This document shows, in pieces, positions 23,988-37,100 of a stretch of 49,713 bases of DNA (position 1 is the stretch's first letter; the number at the start of each line of letters is the position of its first letter). Source of the stretch: Paramecium octaurelia (Eukaryota; Ciliophora; Oligohymenophorea; Peniculida; Parameciidae). The DNA lies in contig CAJJDP010000168.1 in NCBI GenBank assembly GCA_905182995.1, forward strand, positions 1 through 49,713, given 5' to 3'. The notes under the pieces were generated by a model. The model worked only from the letters and a program-made list of their open reading frames with translations, had not been told where the DNA came from and searched no databases. The position numbers and the translations under genes are program-made.

Positions 23988-26752
23988 ATGGAATTCTATG
24001 AATTATATCGTTATAAATCCAAACATTATAAGAAGGAAAATACTTATATGAAATCAAGTAATGAGAATGGAAATGATTAAGCATCATAAATCAAAATTTT
24101 AAGAGACTATTATTCACTTTAAAAATATTAGAGATGGTGGTTGTTTCAATCAGTTGGATTCAAAAATTTTAAATGGATTCAACTGAATCTAGAGGATCAA
24201 TTCGGGCTAGAGTATGTTGAATATTAAAATGGAAAAAGTAATATAACTTATGGAATAAAAACTAGTGTAGCTCTTTTTTCTATAAATCCTCAATTTTTCA
24301 TTAAAATAGATGCTCTAAAGCAGTTTTAAATGATAAAAGTTATCTTAATCCAGATTTCAAGGATTCTATCAATTATATCCTTAGAGCTATTCTATTGGAG
24401 AAACCATTTAGATATAATATGAAAAGTTATGAAGGAATCATTAAAATAAATCCATATATAAATATTTTATTAGTAACAATTACAAATCTTGCTCGTACAT
24501 TATTGGAGTTTTTTGAAAGAAGTAGTATTATTATATGAAATTATGGAGGAGAGAATAGAGACATTATAGAGGAAAAACCCTTGTCCATGTTTAATATATT
24601 GAGGGGCTAAAAACTAACTTGCAAATATTCCCTAGAACTATCTATAATTATTACAAATACTAATTAGGTGATGGATTTAAAAATTAATAACTTGGAGATA
24701 TTGAAGAAAAGATATTCTAATATTATTGAAGATCAGAAAGAAGATCATTAATTTCATGTTTAAAATGTTGGATATGAAATATCAAGGTTTCAATTTATCT
24801 ATCGAATATCAAACTAAATGATTAACATTTTCCACATATTATATATTTTAATGCAATAGTTCTATTCACATTAAGTAAATTTTGATCCAAATTAAATTGG
24901 ACTTTAAATTGAAAAGCAATTTTCTTGTACTTATTAAATTTTGAATGCATCTAGTGATATTCTTTGTTCTTAAACAACCTTGGTATACAACAAAGCTTTA
25001 ACTATTTCAAATTAGGCACATATGTTCAATTTAAATCAATTTTCTCAAGTTTGCAAAAAAATTATAATAATCATAAAATACTTGTAGGTATCACATTTAG
25101 AATATGGAAATTATATATCTTATACAAGATCCTTAAGTATATTCCTTATTGTATATAAAAGCTGTTTTTAATCAATTAATGGAACAAAATTTCTTTGATA
25201 TGAAAAACCACACTCATTTATACAATTAAGATTTTAAGGTTTATTCTATTCAAAAATGTGTAGCATCTTCATACTAGAAATTATATTTAATTGGTATATC
25301 ATTTTTACAGGGTCAATGTTTAAATTTATTTAAGATCTATGTTAAGTTTAGTAGAATTTTCATTTTTGGTGTGATACTGTAGAAGAAAAAAAATGGTTTA
25401 ATCTTCTTCATATAAGCTATAATGACTGTGGACATCTGCCAACATACTTGAGATTAATTTATTAGGTAATGCCTCTATTAATGCACTATCCATAATTTTA
25501 CAATAATATAAGTATTTGAACTTCTTGAATACAACAGAAAGGACACATTAATTAATAGTAAATTATTAGCCCATTTAATTACTTCATATTAAAATTATAA
25601 TTTGGGCATAGCAATTCTTATCTAATAATTATTAATATTAGAATCAATTAAAACCTTAATGAAATTCTTCAAAAATCAAAGGCATTATTTTATAACAATT
25701 ACCAACTAGCAATAAGTGTTATTAGCAGTTATAATTTACATCCAATAATTGTTGATATGAAATTATAACCAAATCAGTTAACGAGTTGAAAAAAAAAAGT
25801 TATATGATTATGATTCAATGGTTTTTACCAATGATATGAAGGTAAATATCTATTTTTTAAGCAAACGTTTGTATAATTTATCAAATCCGTGTCGTCATTA
25901 CAATGTATATCAACAAAATCCAAAAATTTTAATTTAATTGTTGAAGCTTAAGATTCGCAACAATTATATGATGAACCAAAAGCTAGAAATTAGATATTTC
26001 CTCTGTTTAATCTAATATGTAATAAAAGTAAATTGAAATACATTATATCTGCTCTTATTGAGCCATTCTAAATTAAATTATTTCAGCAATATAAACTTTT
26101 AAAAGTGCTAATTTAATAGTGATTGTTCCAAAAATAGAGATTTTTAATTAAGCAAAGATTAGTATTATTCATATGATAAAGTCTGATTTGTTGTTTATCA
26201 TATATATAGCCATGATTAAGGATGTTTAATTATTATTGAATTACAAAAGAAGAACTATTAATTTCTTTTTAAAATTGTTAAAATTTTAATAAAAATTATT
26301 AATAAGCATAATATTTAGATGAAAATTATCAGCCTTAAGCATAATATTAAAATTTATCAGACTATCAACTTTATTATCAAATGAACCAATAAGCAAACCA
26401 AGTCAGATGATAAGACTAGAATTTATTATGGAAGAATGTAAATTTTCATAAAAAATAATAGATTAATTTAAGAGAAGGCAAAAATTATTAATATTGTGCA
26501 AACGTAAAATCCTAATAGAGACTAAAGTTCAAATGTTTTCAAGATAAAAATGTTGCAGGAAATGTTAGAAAACATTATCAAAGGTTTTTTTGCTTCTGCA
26601 TTTTCTGTGAAATTATCATGATAATTTTGGCAATTTTGTTTTTAAAGGATTATTAGAGGAGCAAGACAATCATAATGAATGATTATATATTTATACATTA
26701 AGATTTCATGGTTCCCTACTTAATCCTCAAAATGATAACTGCTGTAATATGA
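23988..26752 (+). pseudogene. Large uncharacterised gene with frame breaks
   Basis: The ATG at 23988, just after an in-frame TGA, opens MEFYELYRYKSKHYKKENTY and runs to 24422. A frame change near 24310 leads into FRYNMKSYEGIIKINPYINI (to about 24540), then further segments in other frames: TLVHVQYIEGLKTNLQIFPR, NLNEILQKSKALFYNNYQLA and, across a likely 20-nt intron at 25842-25861, YDSMVFTNDMK joined to QTFVQFIKS. Near the end, CEIIMIILAILFLKDYQ is a probable TM helix, and the last open frame stops at 26750-26752. Repeated-helix segments followed by a late TM segment would fit the large ciliate membrane proteins of the TmcB kind, but I cannot confirm it. The region 24700-25600 is hard to read. 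Confidence 0.4.
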
Positions 26753-26965
26753 ATTAAATATCAATTTAAATTTTTAAACTCAATTGATTAATTTATTCAA
26801 AATTGTCTTCGTTCTCAACATGTATCTTGTTTAATTTATTTCTTTTAATAGTGATTTTCGAGTTAAATCAATCATAATAATTAATAAAACCATATATTTC
26901 TAAATAGTATTAATTTATGCATTTTAACTTCTGCTTTAGTTTTTTAATTTCAAGGCTCTTTCATC

Positions 26966-28945
26966 ATGAAATTATTAGCCTTCCAAATAATCTAAATATC
27001 AGTTGCCATGAATCCTGGAATTTGAATCTTTGAATAAGATATTTTCATCTGTTAAATTGACGCACATTATGTTCATTAAATTTTTTATATACAAGCAAAC
27101 TCATTTTAATCAGAATTGTATGCTTAATTCGTTTTTGCTATTATTTTGCTGCTGACACTTTTTCAGCTTATTTATCGCTCTAATCTTAAAGCTATTGACT
27201 TTGATTTCGTTGCTCTTACTCTCCTTAAAATTAACCAGAATATTTCTAAAAGTTGCTTAATCCTTCATTTAAAGCTTTTATAAGAATTTTTGCCCTCTGC
27301 TTTTTAATTGTCCCCTTATGAAATGAAATATTTATCTCCTTCTCCAAAGTGTTCCTTATCTATTCAAAACATATATATTTATGTGCATTAATATTTGCCC
27401 AACCATAGAGTAATTTCTGAAAAAAAAAAATGAACAGATAATGGTTATGTGTTGAAGTTCTTAGGACTTGTTAAAAGTAATAATCTTGCAAAGTCAAAAA
27501 ATTAGCAATTCATTTTCACTCAATTTAAATATCATGGAAATTATTTGCCCTTCGCACATATTCTTAAAACGACGCGCATGCTACAGCATTTTGATTATTG
27601 GAGCACAGAAATTTGAATTACACTCAATCAAATTCAAATTAGTAAGTTGTATTTGCAAAATTTTTGCCTATTCTTCGAATACTAAATGTATTTTGCATCC
27701 AAAAGCACATATTACTCATGCTTTTCTAATTTTTTCCACAAAAGTCTCTACAAATTTGCAACTCCGCTTAAAAAAAAGTTGTATTTTTTATCAGAAATAA
27801 ATAGCCAAGATTGGCTTTTATTACATGATCCATTGCAGTTGGTTAAATCAAATTTTTCATTCGTCAGTTACAATCAACTGTCTTCATATAATTTGTCCTA
27901 TAAAGTCAACGCTTGTCCTGGATTTATTTCTGGGGTCTAACCTCATTATTCATCCTTAACTCAACTGGGCTTTTGTTATTTCCGGCTAACGAACTTCTCT
28001 TTTTATTCTCAACTACTATAGCTGATTGAATTGAATCTGACACTCCCAGAGATGTCATTAATATTTTACAAACCATCCTCAAGATTTTCTTTATTGTTAC
28101 TATTCTATTTGTTGTTCTTAATTTATTTTATATTAAATTTTATCAGTTTATCATTAGGGATTCATTAATTTCTTGTTTACGTTAAAACTAAACTTTATCC
28201 TACTATGATCCCATTCTTTATGATGTACTTTTTTAGACAACTGTTATTTCAAAGTACTCTTTTAAGTTGATTATTACTTCAAAAAGAGAAATCCCATTAA
28301 TTCTATTTAGATTATCGAGTGCCACTATCACAATAGTAATATCTTCAATTTTGTTCAATAAGGCCCTTTCAACAAATAATTTGGCATATTATCAAGCACA
28401 TAATCTATAATATCTAAATATCTACTTAAAAGAACCAAAAAATAGTTCCCTTAGTCTTAAAGAAAAATCGAAAATTTTTAATAATTGCATCAGGTATGTT
28501 AACTCTTATAAGTTGAATACTAGTATTTCTTCAATTTGATGGTTTAGATATTTGCACATCAGAGTTTCCATTTAAATCTAAAATAAAAATTAAATAAGAT
28601 TTAATTCATTCAGAAAATATTTATAACATAATATATAATTTATTGAGTTTTATTCAGCATAATCACAACAATATAAAAGGAATCACATTTCGAATTTAGG
28701 GATTATATTGCTTAAATAGTGAAGCTTGTGTTTAATCGTATAATTTCAATTAAATAAAAGATCTAGAATAAAAATTAAACAAAAAAAAGTCAAAATTTGG
28801 CATTATCAATAATTATATAATTGTATTTTCAACGCATTATTATATACAGCGAAAAAATCTATCAGGTTTTACGCGAATTGAATTTATATTCATTTTGATA
28901 ACCTTAAATTTACAATCATCGAATTAAGCTGAGCATATAATCTGA
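26966..28945 (+). pseudogene. Uncharacterised multi-pass membrane protein gene, frameshifted
   Basis: The ATG at 26966 gives MKLLAFQIIQISVAMNPG. After a frame change, coding continues with FVFAIILLLTLFQLIYRSN, a TM helix, then KCSLSIQNIYIYVHQYLPN. Between 27686 and 28060 the text reads SQDWLLLHDPLQLVKSNF and NACPGFISGVQ. After a frame change near 28020, DTPRDVINILQTILKIFFI and TILFVVLNLFYIKFYQF form another hydrophobic region, and KREIPLILFRLSSATITIVI a third. The final part, to the TGA at 28943-28945, holds DICTSEFPFKSKIKIKQ. The alternation of hydrophobic helices and hydrophilic loops indicates a polytopic membrane protein. It does not match a family I can name. At least three frame breaks are required. 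Confidence 0.45.
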
Positions 28946-29499
28946 CTCGTTAGAATAGTTTAGAATTGTAAATTATTCAATATTTGAGAATGAAATATGA
29001 AAATTTTCTATGCTTATAGATGAACATAGGATTAATTGTATTTGATTTTACAGATGAAAAAATTATGTGAAAACGATTAGAAAATGAGATGACATGAAAA
29101 GTCGTAGATTAATAATATTTGAGTTTCAAAGCAACCAAATATAGAACCAGAGAGAATTTGTGGAATTTTTTAAGGTCTGAAATTTTTAACTTCTAGCATC
29201 ATCTAATGTGATTTTGTTCATTAATAAAGGACAAAGAAATCAAAGTGTCGATTATTTTTTTTGGATTCAAATTTTCTTGTTGAAACTCAACAATTTTAGT
29301 AATCATTCTCATAAGTATTGGATATTAACTGAAGGGCACTAATTGAGGTTAAATTACATATCATAATAAATTAATCCAGGACAATAATGAGTGGAAGAAT
29401 TTTCACATGGAGAATTTAATTTATTCATTAAACCAATTGGATATTATATAAATTAATTTATATGATGTGTTGAACGATGTGGTTTTCATAATATTTATT
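28946..29499. other. Stretch without a recognisable gene
   Basis: Frequent TGA in all frames I read on the + strand; nothing recognisable on the - strand. Confidence 0.35.
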
Positions 29500-30123
29500 A
29501 CTTTAAATTGAAAGAAATTATATATTTTTCTAATATGATCCTCAATAAATTAAGTGTCAGAAGTATCCACTAAGAAATTGTATTATTATTATAATTCAAA
29601 TAATCAACTTCTAAGGGCAACCTTTCTGATGACTAGGTCCACGTTCATCTTACAAAGATAGCTCAGAGCAACATTCCATTTCCCAAACTGTCTCAAAAAT
29701 ATCAAAAATAGAGGACAAGCTATGAACTTTAAAACAATAAATTAACGATGCAAAGTATCTTGATCTAATGTACACCCACCCTCTTGCATTAAAATTCTGA
29801 TAATATTTTTGACAAAGAGAGTTTTATACGCAACTGTACTGCCCAAATATGAGAATTCTTTTCTCCTTTTTTTAGAAATGTGTTACTCTGATGAAAAGGA
29901 TTTTCAACTACTAATTGTGTAAGCTGTCCTTAAAAAATGAGGCATTTGTAAAACTTAATGATTCCTGATAACTCATGTTACCTGGATCTGGATCAAGTAA
30001 TTTTGTCCTGCTTATCTTATACTGCACCAAATTGAGATACTTCTACAACATGTACTGCTAGGTGTTTAAACTAATGCATAACTGGTAGTTCATTGCCATG
30101 TTCTCCTATTTTAGTATCAAGTC
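29500..30123 (+). pseudogene. Cysteine-rich fragment and preceding open stretch
   Basis: About 29560-29855 is TGA-free with protein-like text (KGNLSDDQVHVHLTKIAQSN). From 29907 to 30123 a frame reads NCVSCPQKMRHL, then DTSTTCTARCLNQC and SLPCSPI, the spacing seen in Cys-rich ciliate surface proteins, with one in-frame TGA near 30034. I regard this as a remnant of a surface-antigen-like or furin-like gene. It is too short to assign further. Confidence 0.35.
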
Positions 30124-30362
30124 TACTATAATGAATGGGCTAAGTTCATTATTAGAGAGGGGGATAGCAGTATTTTTGGAGATTGTAAGAAGGTTTTCAA
30201 AAATAATGTAACATCCTTTTGCAGGCATTTAATTCGGAAGCATAATTTCAAAAACGGAAAAGCTCTTTATTTACCTCCAGTGTTAGCATGTGAAATAGTG
30301 CATGTAAGCTGTTGACTAAAGAGTTTTCCATAGAAGTATAAATGCTGTATAGTTATCTAGGT

Positions 30363-31015
30363 CTAGTTAAAAAAGTTCAGAATATGTTGAGCAACTGCTA
30401 TTTTCAATAAGTTGTTTATGCTGCACAATGATGTGATTAGATGAAAAACTAATACCATTAGCGGAAGAACCAGCAACATAATCATCTGCAAGCAGAAAAG
30501 ACTTGTGTACATTTCAAATTTTCTTAAAAGTAAGCTTGATACATCCAGCACAACTCGAAACATTATAAGTAGCAATAAGGAGGTATAAATGTGATACAAT
30601 AATTATGATAGACAATAAACTTGAGTTTTTAATTTTAGTTTTATTATTATTTAGCTGATAAAACAAATGTGAATGGAGACATTATATACTGCTGCTTCCA
30701 TATCACAAGGTTAACAATTAACAAAGCATGTAGCATTTCTTTCAATATAAGACACATAAGAGTCCGAAAAATCATACCAAAACAAGATTTACATTTCAAG
30801 AGGGATCAGAATTTGTTTGGAAACCATTTTAGCAAGCATGAATCACACTTAGAGCATTTCAGATTATAACCAGTATGCCCTTGACATTCTTTAGTTAGTG
30901 CTTAAAATTATTTAGTTGTCACACTAGCACTAACAAGACTGAAGTGAGGATTTGCACATTTAATGCATGAAGGATCTGATTAATAGAAACCTAATGTCAG
31001 AATATGTTTGAGCGA
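30363..31015 (-). pseudogene. Cysteine-rich surface-protein-like remnant
   Basis: On the - strand, from about 31015 downward, the text reads DPSCIKCANPHFSLV, then ECQGHTGYNLKCSKCDSCL, and after frame changes NATCFVNCQPCDMEAAVYN and CAGC. A Ser/Asn-rich, Cys-poor end (DDYVAGSSANGISFSSNH) continues to about 30365. Regular CxxC pairs and Gly-Tyr after the Cys suggest an extracellular Cys-repeat protein similar in style to the giant gene at 12085, but on the opposite strand. Several frame breaks are present. Confidence 0.4.
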
Positions 31016-31620
31016 TAGTTACAACATCATATCTTCTAATAATTGTTCGATTTAGTTAAGGTGATGGGGGATATTTGTAGTAATAACATATGTGTTTTTT
31101 TTTAGAACACTTATACAACCAAAGTTGAAAAAGCATAGGTTGAACTAGTAATTTGATAATTCCCAAAATAAAAATTATGATTAAGAAGCAAATTTTTTTC
31201 AGCGGATAAATTATTCTATGTCCAAGTTAAATACCACTTGTGGATAGATATGCTGGATCTTTTCCTATATAAGTAAGAAAAATAAAATTCAAGTTTAATT
31301 TGTTCAAGTCGTTATCTATTCTTATAGATAGAAGCCTAGCATAAAGTGTTTACTAACCTATTTCTCATAATGAAATTATTTAAGCAACATTTTTGTTATT
31401 TGCTCTTGATATGCAATTAAATATGAATTAAAAGCATCTATAATTTGAAGCTGAAATTTTGCATTTTCTACATATTAATTATTCTAAAGATCAAAAATAT
31501 TCTTTAAATCTTAATAGGGATAACTATAAATTGGCTTAAGTAGCTAAGATTGATTTGATTTGAATTGAATAATTTTATATTTTGTAATTTTTGAATTTAC
31601 ATATTATTATTGTCATTTTA
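31016..31620. other. Stretch without a recognisable gene
   Basis: AT-rich, with short open runs only; no motif, repeat or RNA gene seen. Confidence 0.35.
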
Positions 31621-33240
31621 TCAAATAAAACTATATGGAGAATAACAAAATCTCAATATACCTTAATTAGATAAGCTTAATATGTTTTGGAAATAGTAAT
31701 TTTTTTTTAGGTCCTCCCTCCTCAAAAGAATCTGATTGATATGAAACATGTCAGTAGTATTCAATTATAGTTGAATGTAGCCATCAATAAAGAATCCAGT
31801 TAAACATTTATTCATTATTTTATTTATTAGCATTTGCTATGAATCATAAACTTGTATGAGATCCATCTTGATAGTGAAATCCATACTCGCTTTGTATAAA
31901 GGGTTCAGTGTATCTTTCCAGGCAAGGAATGCTGTTGTACAAAAGTGGCATATTGACATTACAAATCCACAATATGGAACAATATACACATTAAAATTAA
32001 AATTTACTTTGCAAACTATTTAAGTCGCCACTTATTTATTCTTCTCATCATGTAGCACTCATCTCCTAGTTGCTTTTCCATATAACCTCATAATATCCTC
32101 TCCATTTAAAGACAATTTCCTATTAAGCCCAAAAATACCATCTCATACTTCATCCAACCAAAACTAGGATTATTAATTCTATTAGATGATCTACTTGTAG
32201 ATGTTTCCACTTACATCCCTCCTTGATTCTCTTATTAAAAATTATAATTAATAGTTTCGAATATTCACAAACTTTGTCATAAGCTCCTTCCTTTTTATTT
32301 ACACCATAACTTTCTTTCATATGTATGTCCAAACCTTATTAAGCACTCGTATATTACAACTTCCTAATTTTTACATCGCCTATAGTTTAATTAACAGGAA
32401 ACCTAATAGTTTCATATATCCATTATTTTAGAGAAGGAGCCTTCTTTCATTATAACCTTGGTAACCACTTGTACTTCCATATTTGATGACATTGATGAAT
32501 TTTAACAATAAAAAAATCCTTTTTCATTCTGGCTCTTGACCATTTCTCAATCCAATCCTAAAAAGGCAATTCATTAGTTATAAAATGATTAACTTATTTA
32601 TTCTTTTGATATCCCTCTGTCACTTTTAATCTTAAGAATTATCCTTCTCGTTCTAATATTCTCAAAATATACTCTCTAATTACTTCTTACATATTCTTTA
32701 TTGTTCTTGATATATTCTACTTAACAATTGCAGCTGTGATTTGTCAACCACATATGATTATAATACCATCCTAATCGGTCATAACATGTTATATTTATTC
32801 ACTCTTCCATTATTCATCTTTACTAATATACTCCAATCTAATGGTCTCGAACTCATTCCACTTGTGAATTTTCATTATGCACTTAAATAAGTTTTATTCG
32901 ATTCTATCTACTATAACAAATTTGAAATTCTGATCGTTTATAATGATTAAGAAAAATCTTTATTTAAGAAAAATATATTTATTACCCGCACCTTGCTGGA
33001 ATAGAATTTGGATTGATAATGATCAATTCCGTTATTAGTTTTTCTTATAAATTGTTTAAGATCAATACTTAAACCTCGTTAGCATTCCATCCAAATACTT
33101 GTCTTCCTTTATATAGTATTCCTTTATATAGTATTCCTATTCGCTCAGGGACTCCTTGAATTTCTTTCCTCTTGATAATTCTAACTTTGCTTACTTATGG
33201 AAGGATATCTAATAATGTGGGAAATTGGGCTTTATTTATT
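31621..33240 (-). pseudogene. Uncharacterised gene, several frame breaks
   Basis: Reading the - strand from about 33240: KLELSRGKKFKESLSEQEYY; then after a frame break GNKYIFLKQRFFLIIINDQ, RIEQNLFKCIMKIHKWNEF and TIRLEYISKDEQWKSEQIQ followed by a TGA. Next come KSQLQLLSRIYQEQQRICK and WIEKWSRARMKKDFFIVKI. A segment at 32332-32150 reads KEGAYDKVCEYSKLLII. The last long frame, about 32020-31621, includes FLAWKDTLNPLYKASMDF and closes with the TGA 31623-31621. Trp-containing strands and short beta-like blocks vaguely suggest a propeller or a large cytosolic protein, but I do not recognise it. Codon use is typical of the other genes here. Confidence 0.4.
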
Positions 33241-34150
33241 AATAAATAATCATAATTTAACCATTGAATTGTATAATAGCTTGAGATGGGAGGAATTAGA
33301 AATATTAAATGAAAGCTAAAAGTAATACTCTTGTAAAATTAATTTTTAAAATTAAATACTAACCCTCCCCCCCCTTTTAATTTTTTATTTAAAAGAAAAT
33401 AGTTCAATTATATCATCACATTCTTTATACTGAAATCTTTATTTATTGAATCCTAATCACGTTTTTGAAAATAACAAATATTTTTATATAATGCTTAGTT
33501 ATTTAACTATTATAAATAATCATTAAAGGATCTCAACATAGATTTCGTAATTTTACTGTAATTCAAAATTTCTAAAAAGTTAATGAATAAAAATTTGATA
33601 ATATTTGCCTGAACAAAATTTAAGGGAAGTTCATAAGGTGTCTCTCATAAAATATCTCAGGATATGGGCGATAAGGCTCTCAAATGGGCTTTTCATAATA
33701 AATTAGCTAGCTAGAGGAAATTTTTTATTTGAGCTTAAAATTCAAATAGAATATTTTCAATTTTTTTTTATCGTGTTTATTATACGATAAATATTTAGTA
33801 TAGGTCCTAAAGACACTTGCAGTTCCCTGCCATTTTGTTAAAAAAGGAATTGCGGTGAATTTATATTTGATGGGATTGAGAACTAATTTACTCAGCATGA
33901 TAGAAACAACCTATCAACAACTTAAATACAAATTAAGATTCTTCACCATTTCAGTTTAAATTTAAATTCTTGCAATCACTTATTTTGGCTTTTTGTCTTA
34001 AATATATTTGAATATAATCATTAATATTTGGTAAAATATATTGTGCCAATTTCTATCATACATTCTTTGATTTTTAGTTTTAAGCATTTAAATAAAATAT
34101 TTAAATATTGATACTCTATATCTGGGATTCTCTTCATGCATCCTTAATTC
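33241..34150. other. Stretch without a gene, with a C homopolymer
   Basis: Mostly AT-rich non-coding-looking sequence. Near 33363-33376 there is an isolated tract of C interrupted once by T, unusual in this base composition and adjoined by a T run. Nothing else recognised. Confidence 0.4.
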
Positions 34151-37100
34151 ATGGGCAGAATTTAGATAGGAGAGGTTCAATAAGAACTCTTGATAATTCA
34201 ATCATAACTAGTAATTTAGTTCAAAGCTGGTGTTGCTTAAATAGCTTTTAATTCTGATTCTTAATCATTATTCTCTTTATAAAAAATTAATAAAAATCTA
34301 TTTTAACTAAATCAGTTTATTGAGGTTTACTTTATTTGAGAAGTTTATTTTAGTTAAAGTGTGTTTTGAATAATCTAGATAATAATTCTTTACCCTATAT
34401 TTCGAAGCTTAGATTTTAAACTCCTTTGGCATCATTTATACGACTATATTTCTTATCCTAGTAGTACCTATGAGCAAGCATTATTCTTATTTGTCTGAAA
34501 TGTAATGTAAATTTGATAACTATAAGGATTTAGTTATTCATTAAGGGAAGGTAACAATTCCTGTATGAGTTCTTTCGAAGGATTCTGAATAATTTAATCC
34601 ATCCAAAATCTAAAAACATGACAACATAATCAAATTATAACTTATCTGTAACTATGGATATGACCAAATATAATTTGGTGATTTAATCGATATTTTTTCT
34701 TAAAAGAAGTAATATTAATGAAAAAAATTTAATTTCAAAACTTTAAAATTTCTAGTCGATGACACTTAAATTTGGTAAAATAATTCTTTTCTAAGAGTAT
34801 GTTGAAATGTAGTCGCTCATTAATTAGTTTATTGATATGTAACTTATTACTGATTACAATAAGAGAAGACGAACTTCATTTTAAATAAACTGCTTGAGAA
34901 GATCTCAGAATATTTCTTTTATTCATGATTAAACTGCTTCCTTCCAAAGTTGTTTGCAAAATAATTTTTCACATAGAAATATGCAAATACAGAAAATTCT
35001 CTTGATATGTTTGGATATTTGAGGAAAATTGGTTATGCTGTAACTGATTTATAATTTAACATTAAATTTATGCTACAATTAATAATATGGCATTTAAAGG
35101 TAGAGGAGTTATACAAAAATGGGATTTTTCTATATTTTGATAAGTATTTTGAATTCTTATTAAGAAATCTTAAAATAGATTGAATTTCATTTTCTAGCAA
35201 TCCAACTTATTCAAAACAGTATTACTTAAATTTCCCATGGTCAAAATACCGCTTCCCATTACTTCCACTCGTTTCATCTAATATAAGTGACTGTTTCTTA
35301 GTAGTGAGTCTTAAATTATTGATAATTAAAGGGTTTCAAAACAATTTTTGAGTCTTTACTTGTCGTTATAATAGTTGGGGATATTTTATTCAGATAAATA
35401 ATAATAAAGTGTTGCTGCAATTTAATCTGCTACTACGTTTCCTCTTTAAATTAATTACCAAATTTACTTTTGGCCTTTTCAAAATGATGAGTATTGAACT
35501 TATCGCTAAACAAATACCTTGAGAATAAATTTGAAGTTCAGAAACTAATATCAGATAATAATACAAAAATTATGAAAAAGTTTTTATTATGAAATTTGAG
35601 AAAGACAAATATTATTTGAAAAGGATTTAACAGAGGATTAAATTGTTATCTTAGAAATAGAAGAAGCGCTTAATTTTAAGGTATCTGTTAAAAAATAATG
35701 TTATTTAAGAATTATGTTTTTAGGAAATCAATTAAACCTGAATTTGAATGAGATAGCATACGCCAATTTAACATCTCCATTTTATGCAGAACTAAAAGAA
35801 TATATATTTATGGTTAATTAATAGAGTAGCGTTGATTTTATTTCATACTTAATAGACAAAATATAAATTCAATAGAATGTTACTTAGTTATCCAAATTGA
35901 TTAAACTAAATTACAGTTTGTCGAAAAAGATCAAGCTCATTATGGTTTGTAGCAATCAAGCGTATAAAGAAAAGAAAAGGTAGAAGTAAACATATTACAA
36001 TAAGTTGGCATTGCATTTATTCCTATTTTCTAGATGAAACTGGTATTGCGTGTTTACCTCTCAAGATTGTTACCAAATGCTTTCTATTTGGAGATGAGCA
36101 TAATGAATTCAAAATAAACCGTCATGAGAAATTGTAAATTAACCGATTTTATCGTATATTTTGTGGCTTTGAACTCCTCTTATTTTCCTTTCTAACTGAT
36201 AGTCTTTTGCATGAGTCTAATCATAACTTCTAACCTATATTTATTATTCTTAAGTTTAACTAGCTAATGTCTAGAAAAAATATTGATATAGAACAAACTA
36301 TTTTCATAGGCAAATTAAATATCAATAGATTTTAATTAAATTTGTATCGATTATTTGAAAAAACTATATCTCAATCAAATTTAAGGATAATACTGTTAAA
36401 TTTTAGGCTAATTGGTGAAATGATAGAAATATTCAAAAATAGCAATTTATCAAGAGATAAGAAGGATCTACTAATTAGAAACAGTTTTTTTTGGGTTCAA
36501 TTTATTGATAAAATAGTTTAGGCCTTCAGATATTTTATTGTATTCATTTATTTATCTAGTCTCAAATAAGTTTTTTATTAATTTGATTCCCCACTCTTAC
36601 AAGGAATAATTAATAATAATAGAATGACTAATCTATTCGAGTAAACATTCTCTTATTTTTTATTTGGATAACAATTATAATTCATTTCCTTTGTTCTACT
36701 CAACGTGTTAGTATAAATCTTTCTCGTGAGTCAAGTTCTTGTTTGAACCCTGTAACGCTATTAAAGTTATTATAACTTTGCTGCTGCGATAAACTAGTTT
36801 CCATAAGCTTAAGAGATGAAAGCAGACGATCAATTAAAGTTGATTTTCAGTCATTGAAATTGAAGCTCGGGCTAATTATATTCATATGCTTATTTGATAA
36901 AGTACACCTTAATTATTACATCTTATAATTGCCTAAAGCAAAAAAATATATAAAGTTATTCTTAGACTGAAGTATTTAGCGAACTTTTACTGGTTTTTTT
37001 AGAGTGAATTTTTTTACTTTGAAAATTAATCAAAAATTATTATTCATAACAATCGGTTTATAGAATTAGATCATTATACCATGTTATTATTTTAAAATGG

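Noticed and set aside
27468..27800. + strand frame reading LKVIILQSQKISNSF with many Cys and His
   Set aside because: The neighbouring frame through 27686 has better continuity with downstream TM segments, so I took that one as coding.
31621..32340. - strand gene as a transposase
   Set aside because: No catalytic DDE-type spacing, no terminal inverted repeats and no target duplication could be seen.
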